A stretch of DNA of 64,000 bases. Origin: Sedimentibacter acidaminivorans (GTDB lineage: Bacteria > Bacillota > Clostridia > Tissierellales > Sedimentibacteraceae). The stretch is taken from positions 248,001 through 312,000 of the forward strand of contig NZ_JAGGKS010000001.1 of the NCBI RefSeq assembly GCF_017873955.1, read 5' to 3'. Numbering within the stretch: the first letter of the stretch is position 1; each line of letters begins with the position of its first letter. Below the pieces are notes generated by a model, which made no database searches, was not told the origin of the DNA, and saw only the letters and a list, made by a program, of their open reading frames with translations. The translations under genes were made by a program, and so were the position numbers. Below, in pieces: positions 37,601 to 46,365 of the stretch.

Positions 37601-38789
37601 CATATGTCAAATGATAAGTGCCTAACGGTATATCTTTACTTAATTTAAAACCTTTATCAGTAGGCGGTTCTGTAAGGTAATCTCCAAAGTCAGCACCGCA
37701 AATCCCATATTCGTCATCACTTAAATTACCTTCACCATCATAAACAGCTACCGTAGGAAAATCAACATAGAAATAGTCATCTGTGCCACCTTTTACTAGG
37801 TCTACAGATTCTGGAGTTAATGCAATTTCAGGTGGTATGGGTATCGCAAAATTTATATTAAATGTAACAGGTACTGCAGAATCATCCGCTAGAGACACTG
37901 TTACCGTATATGTTCCATTCGGTATACTACTATCTAAACCTATCCAGCGATCAGAACTACTTATTCTAGCACCATAATCAGTTAATTCCTTGCAAGTATA
38001 TTTAACAGTTTTCCCTGTGACAATTTCCCCGTTTTCACGAACAGTTGCCTTAGGTAAACTTGCTGACAAGCTATCAATATTTATGTCATCAATTGAATCG
38101 ATGGTAAAGATTGAAAATTCAGCAGTAATATCAATGCCATCAGTTGCATACGCATCAGTTCTTGAAGCTGTTAAAACCCCATCACTCCACTGTGAAAAAA
38201 CATATCCAGAGTCAGGTACTGCCGTTACCTCTGTACCTGTTCCGTCAGGTAATAATATTTGTGTAGTTTCACCTGTTATACTTCCTCCTGTGCCTGCTGT
38301 ATACATAAGCGGTGCAACAAGTGGCTTGTCGAAGATTATATAGTAAGGTTTAGTTGGATAAATACTTTCCCCCTCTATAGTTATATAATACTTCGTTCCT
38401 TTGTCAACAGATATAGTAGCTTCGCAGGAATTGTCTCTTACATCATCATTATAATATACGGGGTTATTATCATCACAAATAGTAACACTAAAACCAAATT
38501 CTACAGAATCTGGTCTAATTGTAATCTTATAATCTCCTGATTCCGCAGGAAAAAACATGTAATGTCCTACTCCAGTACCACCTATAATACCAGTATAATC
38601 CGGACCCATATCCATCATCATAGTCGTCAAATATGTTTTTGAATATTGTTTTTTTATTAATGTAGGAGATGTATAAGTACCTTCACTAATAATATCCGGA
38701 GCAGTACCTGCATAGCAGTAGTTACTCATAGAACCAATGGACCCAAAACATAAGACAATTGCTAAAATAATTAATATAACTTTTTTCAA
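34656..38789 (-). CDS. Large modular SLH surface protein with InlB-like repeats and BspA-type LRRs (TTG start)
   Basis: A 1377-aa secreted protein. Order: signal peptide (1-28); two InlB B-repeat-like modules (about 163-236 and 420-486, each with AGTGGSITGET...VTAVPD...GYxFSQWSDGV); BspA-type leucine-rich repeats (about 570-765, FGDYAFAYCYLLEEANLP style); a cadherin-like beta-sandwich (about 776-860); a chitobiase-type C-terminal module (about 866-943, IYYTLDGSVPTSD); a Ser/Asn linker; a pre-SLH domain; and three SLH repeats (about 1190-1377). It should be wall-anchored with an adhesive or ligand-binding exterior. The start is TTG with AAAGGAGTGAT upstream. It is directly downstream of a SARP-type regulator, with phased direct repeats at its promoter. 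The C-terminal 450 residues are paralogous to those of the 1955-aa protein. Confidence 0.88.
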   Translation of the reverse strand: MKKVILIILAIVLCFGSIGSMSNYCYAGTAPDIISEGTYTSPTLIKKQYSKTYLTTMMMDMGPDYTGIIGGTGVGHYMFFPAESGDYKITIRPDSVEFGFSVTICDDNNPVYYNDDVRDNSCEATISVDKGTKYYITIEGESIYPTKPYYIIFDKPLVAPLMYTAGTGGSITGETTQILLPDGTGTEVTAVPDSGYVFSQWSDGVLTASRTDAYATDGIDITAEFSIFTIDSIDDINIDSLSASLPKATVRENGEIVTGKTVKYTCKELTDYGARISSSDRWIGLDSSIPNGTYTVTVSLADDSAVPVTFNINFAIPIPPEIALTPESVDLVKGGTDDYFYVDFPTVAVYDGEGNLSDDEYGICGADFGDYLTEPPTDKGFKLSKDIPLGTYHLTYGLSDDDTITNDFEIVVRNPQIDYTAGTGGSITGETSQTIEPRSSGTEVTAVPDDGYTFSQWSDGVTTASRTDENVTGDITVTAEFSEAGVELTIDENSVGDTLQDKVETILDGKSNACVIALNIIEGILTDDDVLWLTSNLTQIETLSITDEASFTDDTLPNNAFEDLKKLKSVTMDLDTTESLSFGDYAFAYCYLLEEANLPQAVTFGVASFRNDYKLNNVILPNAKSFGGNSFNECQALTEISLPNTETVGIASFVHCINLKNVDLPKLEVVKYQTFCMCDELTNVNLTNVKEFEDGIFWNCKKPIEMILGSVPPTVIFDSEQPYSGTFGQYQCEESSKILIPIDALEAYKATDGWNNGSWCGWPVETFSNASSDNTLSNLTVDNVTIQSFDSKTMIYNLESTTESSLVISATSNDSNANVTGDIGIQNLIVGSNTFTITVTAEDLTTKNYIINIVRIKSEENPVTKQVDMPTANPSGGNFRGTVQVTLASSTTGAAIYYTLDGSVPTSDKDIYITPITISETTTLKAIATTAGAIDSDVLTVIFTRNSSSNNSSSSSSNTSKNSNTVNGEADNKSFSAGTKETKYNSDGKKETVVSVNESSIKTQVDKMENGQKISIPVVENVDVVKTKLSVQSIADMQKKAVILEVKTDDASYELPTDMIDVNNILKLIGEDVSPQDIPFTVEISKANIDMLKIVENSAVNNELSIVVPPVNFKIEASYKGKTYEVEHFNSFVTRTIAIPSNVDASKITTAIVTDSDGSVRHIPTYVTKVDGKYYATINSLTNSTYTLINNEASFSDVADNYWAKADIEKMASRLVVSGKEDGTFSPDEAITRAELAGVLVKALGLKPEQVNQFADVESGTKYAGYIGTAYSYGIINGTSETTFNPEGLVTRQDAMTMIYRAGMIAGLENSEYVTEMKNYVDYEDVSDYAKEAAAWNVNNRIIVGKTETTLVPFDHITRAEISAITNRLLTSAGLID

Positions 38790-38923
38790 AATAGATCACT
38801 CCTTTAAAATAATTTTTATAGTTTAAAACATTTTTTCATTACAACTTATATTAAAAATCACCCCATTTTTCAGAACGTTTTTACATATTTCTACAAATTA
38901 TCTGTTTATTCTACATAACTTGT

Positions 38924-38970
38924 TTTATAGTACTGTTTCACAATGAATAAATTCTGAATGAATTCTGAAT
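38924..38970 (-). promoter_or_regulatory. Promoter with 11-bp direct repeats upstream of the 1377-aa SLH gene
   Basis: Reading the minus strand, ATTCAGAATTC (38970-38960) and ATTCAGAATTT (38959-38949) repeat with 11-bp phase, followed by a third in-phase ATTCA (38948-38944). A -10-like TATAAA (38929-38924) lies 9 nt past the end of the third unit. SARP-type regulators bind direct repeats one helical turn apart just upstream of -10 boxes, and a SARP-like gene is adjacent. Confidence 0.5.
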
Positions 38971-38972
38971 AC

Positions 38973-39007
38973 AAAAAAATAGCAGATAAATTATCTGCTA
39001 TTTTTTT
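38973..39007 (-). terminator. Terminator after the SARP/MalT-like regulator gene
   Basis: Perfect 17-bp stem AAAAAAATAGCAGATAA / TTATCTGCTATTTTTTT with a 1-nt nominal loop (effectively a shorter stem). It separates the regulator from the downstream SLH gene. Confidence 0.85.
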
Positions 39008-39028
39008 ATATGTAATTTACTATAATAA

Positions 39029-42000
39029 TTATTTTTCCGCTGTAAGTTTATAAAATAAATCTTTCATTTCTTTCTTAGGTTCAACTCCCAGTTCATCTTT
39101 TAATGTTTTACAATATACTTCATACTGGTTTATCAACGCCATTCTATCACCCATTTTTTCATATGCAATCATTAACATTTCATGAGCATTTTCCGATAAT
39201 GGATCTTTTTTTAGTATCATAGTCAAATATTTCACTGCAAGTCTATATTCTTTTACTTTAACATATATTTTTGATAATCTTTCTAATGCTGACTGATATA
39301 GATTTTCTAAACGATTCTTTTCATCCACAATCCAATCATTATAAAATCCATCTAAATACTCTCCCTTGTATAAAAGAATAGCTTTTTTTAAACATTCAAT
39401 CGAAGTCTCCATTTCCTCTGTCATAGAAATATCAATAAGATTTTCAAATTCATTCACATCACTACTTATATTGTTAGTTACTAAACAATACCCTTTATTT
39501 TTGTACATCAGACCATTTTCAATTCCATATATTTTCATTGCATTTCTTATTTGATAAATATACGTGTACAGCCACTTTGAAGTTTGCTTTGGATCCATAT
39601 CAGGCCATATATCTTCCAGAATTCTCTCTTTACTTATTATTTTATTAGAATTACTAATTAAATAAGCAAATAATTCCATTGCTTTGGTAGTTTTCCACTT
39701 TATCGGTTTTGTCCCACCTTCTCCATAAACTTCAAAATTTCCAAAGCAGCATACATGAAACAGCTCTTTTTCTTTTACTTCTCCATTTGAATTCACTGAT
39801 GTGATTTCTTTATTAACAAAATTTTGTTCTTCACCCTTAACTTTTGCAAACAGTTCCTCGCCTCGATGCTTAATACTACCTTCGTTATTTTCTATAAGCT
39901 TAACAAGCATTTCTTTAGATTTACTTCCCAGCCTTAGAATGACCTTTTCTAAAAATTCCTCTTCTATTTCCAATTCTATTCCAAGTTTAATAATTGGAAA
40001 GGCTATTTGTTCATAGGATAAAAAAATTTGCAAATAATTTCCTTCTTTTGCTAAAGAGAAACAGCGAATAGCATAATTCTTAGCTTTTTCTCTATTGCCT
40101 ATTTTTGAATTTAAATTTGATAAAGCCCAATTGCACTGACAAATCAGATTCTTTGCCCCAACTTTTTCAGAAACTTCTAATGCATGTTCTAAAAGCTTTA
40201 AAACCCCATCAGTTCCTCTATCCTCTATATATGCATAGCATCCTACAAACTCACATATAGCTAAATTAAAATCGGAATTTTTTTCTGCATATTTAATAGC
40301 TTTTTCAATTAGTTCTTTACCTTTATCTCGTTTTCCATTATCCATCAATATTTTTCCGTACACTGCTAGGTGCCAGGTCCACTGAAAATCTCTTCTGCCC
40401 AGCTTTTTATACATTTCATCTGCATATTGAAAGTGTTTTTCTGCCGTTTCTTTATCTCCTAAATCATTGCAAATTAATGCCAACTGATGATATGCCCGAG
40501 GTAAATCATCAATTAAACCAAGTCTCTCTTTAGTACTAATTTCTTCTTGGATTAGTTTAAGAGCCTTGTCCAACTCACCCCAATCTCTATATATGCTTGA
40601 AAGAGTTGTTCTTTGCGAATATCTCTCCTCTTCAAATTCTGAAATCGAATCGTATTCAGAAAAATATTGTTCTCTCGATGCATTATAGTATTCTATAGCT
40701 TTAAAATATTCCCCCAGTGCGTAATAGGTAGCACCTATATGCTCTAAAAAATAAGCAATTAATTTGTGTTCCTCATCACGTTTTGCAAATTCAATTCCTA
40801 CTTCTAAAGTTTCAACCGCATCATTTAATTTTCCACTCCATAATAGTGTATTTACTTTTTCCAATACAACTTCATACCATTTTGTAATATGAAAAGTGTT
40901 AGCGCTAGAAAGAATTTCGTTTAACACTTCTAAACTTTCATTGATAAGTCCTGCTCTTCGTAGAACAACCGCTTTTTGAAAACATCCATTTAGTAAATTT
41001 TCCTTATCATTATGGAGAACAAATAACTTCAAAGCCTCGTCTATTTGTATAAGCGATTTATCCAACATCCCCTTATGATTATAGATAACACCTTTAAGTA
41101 GCATAACGTGTGGAGATTTTTGAATAAAGTCCTTAGGAATCTTTTGCAACCAGCGACTTATGGTCTGCCAATTACCTAATTTAATCATCTTTATACCTGA
41201 TTTTTCAATAATTGAAACAGCTTTTTCATAAATGTCCGCAAGTATGTAACTTTCTACAGCTTGCTCATAATATTCTTTATCCGCAAAGTATCCTCCTGCT
41301 TTCTCTAAAAGCATTTTCTTTCTATCACCTAAATGTTTCTCTAAGAAACCTTTAAACAAATGATGATATCTGTAAGATACTTCTTCTCCTTCAAATTTAG
41401 TCAGAAAAATATTTTGCTTTATTATTTTTTCCAGCAAATCATTACTATCTTCTCTTTCAGTTAATATATTGCAAATATCCGGTGTTATAAAATCTAATAC
41501 AGATGTATCGATCAAAAACATTTGTAATTCTATAGGTAATTTTTGAAACACTTCTTCTGCAAAATAGTTATAAATCTCTTCACGATTTTTCCATTGTATA
41601 AGTGTATTTTTTTTACTATTTTCCAAACTTAAATCTGTAGATTTAATTAACGATAAAGCAACTGCCCAACCATCCGTTTCCAATTGAAATTTTTCAATTA
41701 TATCATCTGTATAATTACTTTCTTTTTGAGAATTAAAAAGTGTAATAATCTCTTCTTTACTAAATCTCAAGTGACTATATGTAATTTCATTAACTAGTCC
41801 ATGGGCCTTTAGCCGAGCAACATTTAATGGCAATGCATATCTACTTGAAACTATAAGATGTACACCTTCAGGGAGACATTGAATAATTTCTTCAATAAAT
41901 TTATGAATTAGTTTTTCATTAATGACATGATAATCATCCATGATAAATGTAAGCCCTTCTTTTGCTCTTGCTTGTAACTCATTGACAAGCAATGCAACAA

Positions 42001-42346
42001 TTAATCGTACTTGTTGTGAAATATCTTCATTTTTTTCAATAAAATCTAAAGTTTGCATCCCAAAACGGGGGATTTTTTTTGAAATTCCAGCTATAAGGTA
42101 TTTAATAAATAAAGTAAAGTCATTATCAAATTCATCTAATTGATACCACACAACTGGATTATTTCTTGTAGATGCGAATTGTGAAATCAATACCGTTTTA
42201 CCATATCCAGTAGGAGCTGATACTATAGTCAATTTCTTATATTCAATACCAATAAAGTTTTCAATTAATCTTTTACGCCAAATAGTTTCCATTCCAATTC
42301 TAGGTGGATTCATTTTTGAATAAAGTATTTTATCTATAGATTGCAC
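39029..42346 (-). CDS. STAND/MalT-type ATPase regulator with SARP (OmpR-like + BTAD) output
   Basis: A 1105-aa cytosolic signal-integrating transcription factor. The N-terminus is a MalT-like STAND NTPase with Walker A APTGYGKT (44-51) and Walker B FIMDDYH (134-140). The middle (about 370-830) is a TPR superhelix (LGEYFKAIEYYNASREQYF, LGDKETAEKHFQYADEMY). The C-terminus has an OmpR-type winged helix (about 858-955, FEVYGEGG...KAMELFAYLI...ISKERILEDIWPD) and a bacterial transcriptional activator domain (to the end, KDELGVEP). AAGGAG precedes the ATG. No receptor domain is present, so the inducer probably binds the TPR region. The next gene downstream is the 1377-aa SLH protein with SARP-style repeats, its likely target. 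Confidence 0.9.
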   Translation of the reverse strand: MQSIDKILYSKMNPPRIGMETIWRKRLIENFIGIEYKKLTIVSAPTGYGKTVLISQFASTRNNPVVWYQLDEFDNDFTLFIKYLIAGISKKIPRFGMQTLDFIEKNEDISQQVRLIVALLVNELQARAKEGLTFIMDDYHVINEKLIHKFIEEIIQCLPEGVHLIVSSRYALPLNVARLKAHGLVNEITYSHLRFSKEEIITLFNSQKESNYTDDIIEKFQLETDGWAVALSLIKSTDLSLENSKKNTLIQWKNREEIYNYFAEEVFQKLPIELQMFLIDTSVLDFITPDICNILTEREDSNDLLEKIIKQNIFLTKFEGEEVSYRYHHLFKGFLEKHLGDRKKMLLEKAGGYFADKEYYEQAVESYILADIYEKAVSIIEKSGIKMIKLGNWQTISRWLQKIPKDFIQKSPHVMLLKGVIYNHKGMLDKSLIQIDEALKLFVLHNDKENLLNGCFQKAVVLRRAGLINESLEVLNEILSSANTFHITKWYEVVLEKVNTLLWSGKLNDAVETLEVGIEFAKRDEEHKLIAYFLEHIGATYYALGEYFKAIEYYNASREQYFSEYDSISEFEEERYSQRTTLSSIYRDWGELDKALKLIQEEISTKERLGLIDDLPRAYHQLALICNDLGDKETAEKHFQYADEMYKKLGRRDFQWTWHLAVYGKILMDNGKRDKGKELIEKAIKYAEKNSDFNLAICEFVGCYAYIEDRGTDGVLKLLEHALEVSEKVGAKNLICQCNWALSNLNSKIGNREKAKNYAIRCFSLAKEGNYLQIFLSYEQIAFPIIKLGIELEIEEEFLEKVILRLGSKSKEMLVKLIENNEGSIKHRGEELFAKVKGEEQNFVNKEITSVNSNGEVKEKELFHVCCFGNFEVYGEGGTKPIKWKTTKAMELFAYLISNSNKIISKERILEDIWPDMDPKQTSKWLYTYIYQIRNAMKIYGIENGLMYKNKGYCLVTNNISSDVNEFENLIDISMTEEMETSIECLKKAILLYKGEYLDGFYNDWIVDEKNRLENLYQSALERLSKIYVKVKEYRLAVKYLTMILKKDPLSENAHEMLMIAYEKMGDRMALINQYEVYCKTLKDELGVEPKKEMKDLFYKLTAEK

Positions 42347-42664
42347 TTGATTAATCTCCTTAATTATGTAAAATTTTTAATGTAATATCGACCGCCACCA
42401 TTTTTTCGATACATACAGGGCTTGGTCAGTGCACGAATATAGGCATATGTACTGTAATTGTGATAAGCTATACATTTTGACAAATTATTTTCCTTTATTT
42501 TATCAGCATAACCGACAAATTTCCAGTAAAACTTATTTTTATCTACTGATGATTAGCTATATATTTTTGTATGTTGCTAGAAAACATAAAAAAAGGAACC
42601 AAAATTTATACAATCTTGATACCTTTGATTTTACATTTTATCTTATTACTTATTACAGCTAATA
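42347..42664. other. Intergenic region (318 nt) without a supported gene
   Basis: It contains the ribosome site of the upstream-reading regulator gene and AT-rich sequence. A GTG-initiated 77-codon frame (42429-42662, plus) has no ribosome site and an ordinary random composition. I see no convincing terminator, riboswitch or repeat. Confidence 0.5.
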
Positions 42665-43510
42665 TTACATTTCAATCTCAAAATAAACAGCCGATGCATC
42701 GTCACTTTTTTTAAATCTAGGATATTTTATACCTTCCTTATCTAGATTTTCTATATTTCTAAGATTTTCGTATAGCAATGGGATACCCTTCTCTTCAACT
42801 TGCAAAATAAAATTTTCTTTTTCAATTACATGATATTTATCAACTAACGCTGAAAATCCGTCACTTGCCATCAATATCTTCATAGGCTCACTTATTTCTA
42901 AAATACCTTGCGAGGCTTTATTGACTGCTCTTATATCAAAACCTAAAATCCAATATCCTTTTTCTGTATTAAGCAGCATTCGGTGATTTCTAATCATTGG
43001 AAGAACAAAACTTTTTGCTTCCCATGCTGAAATATTATGCTCCAAAATTGTTTGATTTATTGCATCATAAACTTTTTGATCTAAAACAGATACTTTTTTA
43101 TCTGTTATTTCTTCCATACTATCTTTTTTTTGTATTAAAATAGGAGAGTCTCCTAAGGAAAAATACTCTATACCATTATCATGCCATTTTAAAACTGCAA
43201 TTGAGCTTGAAGGATAATCAAGCTTACTGCATGGCTTGCCATTTACAGCTTTATGAAAGTCTATTTTCACTTGAAGTATTCCATTTGTAATGATTTCACA
43301 AAGCGGAATATCATTTTTCAAATTGTTCGATAAATATAAATCCCACCATTTCGTATACCATCTTGCATCACTTTTTTCACCGGTTAATTTAGCACCACTA
43401 AGTCCAGTGGCTCCATCTAATAACCAAGCGCCATACTCATTGATACCCGCCACATCTTCGTTAGCAAAATCACCAGCTTCACATAAAATCTGTTTATTTA
43501 TAATTTTCAT
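42665..43510 (-). CDS. PP2C-like protein phosphatase in an ABC importer operon
   Basis: A 281-aa protein with the spaced acidic motifs of PP2C metal-dependent phosphatases: an early NEDVAG and LLDGATGLSG, central IEYFSLGDSPI, LMASDGFSALVD and the terminal KKSDDASAVYFEI. There is no membrane segment or sensor domain. It is the last gene of the ABC operon 47442-42665, suggesting a regulatory or substrate-processing role in that uptake system. Translation signal is odd: the only good ribosome site (AGGAGGT) lies 21 nt before the ATG, with a small hairpin in between that could shorten the effective distance. Confidence 0.75.
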   Translation of the reverse strand: MKIINKQILCEAGDFANEDVAGINEYGAWLLDGATGLSGAKLTGEKSDARWYTKWWDLYLSNNLKNDIPLCEIITNGILQVKIDFHKAVNGKPCSKLDYPSSSIAVLKWHDNGIEYFSLGDSPILIQKKDSMEEITDKKVSVLDQKVYDAINQTILEHNISAWEAKSFVLPMIRNHRMLLNTEKGYWILGFDIRAVNKASQGILEISEPMKILMASDGFSALVDKYHVIEKENFILQVEEKGIPLLYENLRNIENLDKEGIKYPRFKKSDDASAVYFEIEM

Positions 43511-43517
43511 ATCCGTC

Positions 43518-43529
43518 GCTATTTATAGC
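43518..43529 (-). promoter_or_regulatory. Hairpin between ribosome site and start codon of the PP2C gene
   Basis: Palindrome GCTATTTATAGC (4-bp stem, 4-nt loop) lies between AGGAGGT and the ATG. Folding would reduce the apparent 21-nt spacing to about 9 nt. The stem is weak, so it may also be temperature-sensitive; this is inference. Confidence 0.35.
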
Positions 43530-43535
43530 TACCTC

Positions 43536-45209
43536 CTACAATATTTCTTTATCTAATTTTAAAATCAATGTCATAGCTAAAAAACAAATAAGTATAGTCA
43601 ATACTCCATATGACATAGAAAGACCAATATCATACTCTTGCATTGCGTTTACCATTGCAATTGAAATTGTACGATTATATACTCCATAAAGCAAAGCAGA
43701 CATGGTATACTCCCCTATAGTTTTTATAAATACCAAAGCACTTCCTGAAATAATAGCAGGAGATATAATAGGTGCTGTAATTCTTTTGAAAGTGTAAAGT
43801 GGACCAGCACCAAGGCTTCTTGATGCATGCTCTAAAGAAGTATTAAAACTCTCAAATGCAATAATATTCGTCCTCATAAAAAGAGGAAGTGATGTAATAA
43901 TATATGCTATTGGAAGAATCCAATAAGTTCCAATAAGAATATGATTTAAAATAAAGATGTTTTTTACATTAAATGCATTAATCAGGTTGATTGCGATAGT
44001 GCTTACAGGCATTGCAAGCGGCAACATGATAAGAAGTTCTGCAATTCTATTTATTTTGTTTTTCCTTTTTGTTGTTAAATATGCTGTTGGAATCGAGATA
44101 CACAGCCCAACTACAACTGTTATGATGGACATATTAATACTGTTTAGAAATGGTTTAAACACTCTTCTTTTTGAAAATAATTTTTTGTAATTTAATAAAC
44201 CAAACTCTTTAGGGAAAATATCCATCATCATGGAACTTGATTTTACAAAAGAAAGCAAAAATATAGCTATTATTGGAACTATAATCAAAATAATCGTGGC
44301 TCCAATAATAATATTGACTATCCATCTAAGCAAAGGCATCTCAATTTTCTGTTTTGATATTGGAACTACCCTTATCATCGACTCCTGTGCACACTTACTT
44401 TCATAATATCTTATAAGATACATAACAGAAATACCCATAATCATTAAAATAACAACTTGCATAGAAGCAATATTCATGTAGTTATTTGCTTTTGCAATCA
44501 TAATCTGTGTGCTTAAAACTCGATACCTACCACCTATGAGATTTGGAGCAGAAAATGAGCTAATTCCAGAAATAAAAGTTATAATAGCAGATGATAATAG
44601 GGCAGGTAAAACTTCAGGAAATAAAATAGATGTGAATATTTTCCACCTGGATGCACCAAGTCCTCTTGCAGCATCTATAGTTGAATAGTCAACATATTTC
44701 AACGCAATATAGACATTAAGGTAAAAGTAAACATACTGAGTATAAGTATGTACAAACATGATTCCTCCAAGCCCGTTAAAATGAAACGGAATATTTTTCA
44801 ATCCTAATATTAGTTGTATAGATTTTGTCACTAATCCGCTCTCACCATAAAGCTGGATAAATGCTATTACTATAATTACCCCTGGTACCATCATGGGACT
44901 CAAAAGAATCATATGAATAAACTTCTGATTTTTCACCTTTATAAAACTCATATAAAAGGCAAGAGTTGTACCTACGATTCCACATAATATAATAGTAAGG
45001 ACCCCTAAAAACAAAGTATTTTTAATTACATTCAGATTGTTTTCCAGTGAAAAATAATCCACATAATTTTGTATATCTACCCCTGACTCTGTATGAAAGC
45101 TTAATCCAATGGTGTTTAGCATTGGAACGACAATAACTCCTATTAAAACCCAAAACAAAACAAAGTAGCAGCATATTTTTAAAATAGCACTAAAAGAATT
45201 TTTTTTCAT
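43536..45209 (-). CDS. ABC importer permease, two fused permease domains (FbpB/PhnUV type)
   Basis: A 557-aa membrane protein with two BPD-type permease units in one chain: about residues 65-275 and 345-550, each with the ATPase-docking EAA-like loop (AARGLGASRWKIFTSILFPEVLPAL and ASRSLGAGPLYTFKRITAPIISPAI). Fused permeases of this kind occur in ferric-iron, 2-aminoethylphosphonate and related importers. It lies between the ATPase gene (20 nt upstream) and the PP2C gene. Confidence 0.93.
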   Translation of the reverse strand: MKKNSFSAILKICCYFVLFWVLIGVIVVPMLNTIGLSFHTESGVDIQNYVDYFSLENNLNVIKNTLFLGVLTIILCGIVGTTLAFYMSFIKVKNQKFIHMILLSPMMVPGVIIVIAFIQLYGESGLVTKSIQLILGLKNIPFHFNGLGGIMFVHTYTQYVYFYLNVYIALKYVDYSTIDAARGLGASRWKIFTSILFPEVLPALLSSAIITFISGISSFSAPNLIGGRYRVLSTQIMIAKANNYMNIASMQVVILMIMGISVMYLIRYYESKCAQESMIRVVPISKQKIEMPLLRWIVNIIIGATIILIIVPIIAIFLLSFVKSSSMMMDIFPKEFGLLNYKKLFSKRRVFKPFLNSINMSIITVVVGLCISIPTAYLTTKRKNKINRIAELLIMLPLAMPVSTIAINLINAFNVKNIFILNHILIGTYWILPIAYIITSLPLFMRTNIIAFESFNTSLEHASRSLGAGPLYTFKRITAPIISPAIISGSALVFIKTIGEYTMSALLYGVYNRTISIAMVNAMQEYDIGLSMSYGVLTILICFLAMTLILKLDKEIL

Positions 45210-45229
45210 CCCACATTCTTCCTCCTATT

Positions 45230-46222
45230 TTAATTCTTTGGAAAAGACAGATATACAATACAATTAGGCTGTTTCTTTTCAAGATTTTCTCCAGTATTAA
45301 GTTCTAAAACTTTAACTAATTTATTAAAAACTATAAGGTCATATTCTATTGTACTTCCATTAAATATTGTATTTCTTATTTCACCTTGGATTGAAAAAAT
45401 ATCTGATTTTTTAACATTCATTTTAATCATTTCGGGTCTTATAAATATTTCTTCTCTTCCTGATATGTTTTGATTGATTCCAAATGTATTTATTTCACTC
45501 TGCGTAAATACATTGGATTCACCTATAAAATTTGCTAGAAACTGATTGGTTGGACGCATATAGATTTCTCTTGGAGTACCAATCTGCAAACACTCACCAT
45601 TCCTTAAAACTGCTACTGTATCTGAAATTGAAAGTGCTTCTTTTTGATCATGTGTAATAAATAACGTTGTAATTTTTAGCTTCTGTTGAAGAATATGTAT
45701 TTCTTCTCTTGTTTTATCACGAAGGGCTGCATCCAAATTGGACATTGGCTCATCTAATAATAGTACTTTAGGTTCAATTGCAAGTGAGCGTGCAAGAGCA
45801 ACTCTTTGCTGTTGTCCTCCAGAAAGTTCTGGAATTTTTCTTTTTCTATACTCATACATGCTTACAAGATCTAAATATTCTTTAGCTTTTTCATCCATTA
45901 ATTTTCGAGATAACTTTTTTAATTTCAGACCATATAAAACATTTTCTTCAACGCTCATGTGGGGAAACAGTGCATAGTTTTGAAATACTGTCCCGATATT
46001 TCTTTTTTCTGGTGGAAGGTCTGTAATATCCTGCTCTCCAAGAAAAATTCTTCCATTTGTTGGCTTTAGAAACCCTGCTATAATCTTAAGTATAGTTGTT
46101 TTTCCACATCCTGAAGGCCCTAACAACGTATAAAGCTCACCATCACGAATTTCTAGATTTATATTTTTTAAAACCAGATTGTCACCAAACTTATGCTCAA
46201 TATCTTTAAGTATAACTTTCAC
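45230..46222 (-). CDS. ABC importer ATPase (FbpC/PotA/PhnT-like), GTG start
   Basis: A 330-aa nucleotide-binding subunit with Walker A GPSGCGKT (35-42), Q-loop GTVFQNYALFPHMSVEENV, signature LSGGQQQRVALARSLA, Walker B VLLLDEPMSNLD and switch His in FITHDQKEAL. A C-terminal TOBE-like extension (about 240-330) is present. It starts at GTG with GAGGTGAAA upstream. It energises the fused permease and uses the binding lipoprotein encoded just upstream. Confidence 0.95.
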   Translation of the reverse strand: MKVILKDIEHKFGDNLVLKNINLEIRDGELYTLLGPSGCGKTTILKIIAGFLKPTNGRIFLGEQDITDLPPEKRNIGTVFQNYALFPHMSVEENVLYGLKLKKLSRKLMDEKAKEYLDLVSMYEYRKRKIPELSGGQQQRVALARSLAIEPKVLLLDEPMSNLDAALRDKTREEIHILQQKLKITTLFITHDQKEALSISDTVAVLRNGECLQIGTPREIYMRPTNQFLANFIGESNVFTQSEINTFGINQNISGREEIFIRPEMIKMNVKKSDIFSIQGEIRNTIFNGSTIEYDLIVFNKLVKVLELNTGENLEKKQPNCIVYLSFPKN

Positions 46223-46272
46223 AACTATTTTTCACCTCAATTTAATGTTTTAATATTGTTAATATAAAAAAG

Positions 46273-46353
46273 AAAGGCTGTCTAAAAGAGTAAAGTAAAA
46301 TAATTATCTTAAAAATGATAATACACTTTTAAATTTCTTGTAGATAGCCCTTT
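46273..46353 (-). terminator. Intercistronic attenuator between binding-protein and ATPase genes
   Basis: Long-range stem (AAGGCTGTCTA region with TAGATAGCCCTT, one mismatch on the minus-strand RNA) followed on that strand by a CUUUUUU run. Partial termination here would make binding protein in excess over membrane components. Confidence 0.5.
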
Positions 46354-46365
46354 GCATTCTATTTA

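Noticed and set aside
42429-42662. 77-codon plus-strand frame as a small gene
   Set aside because: GTG start without a ribosome site, no recognisable domain, and random-looking composition.
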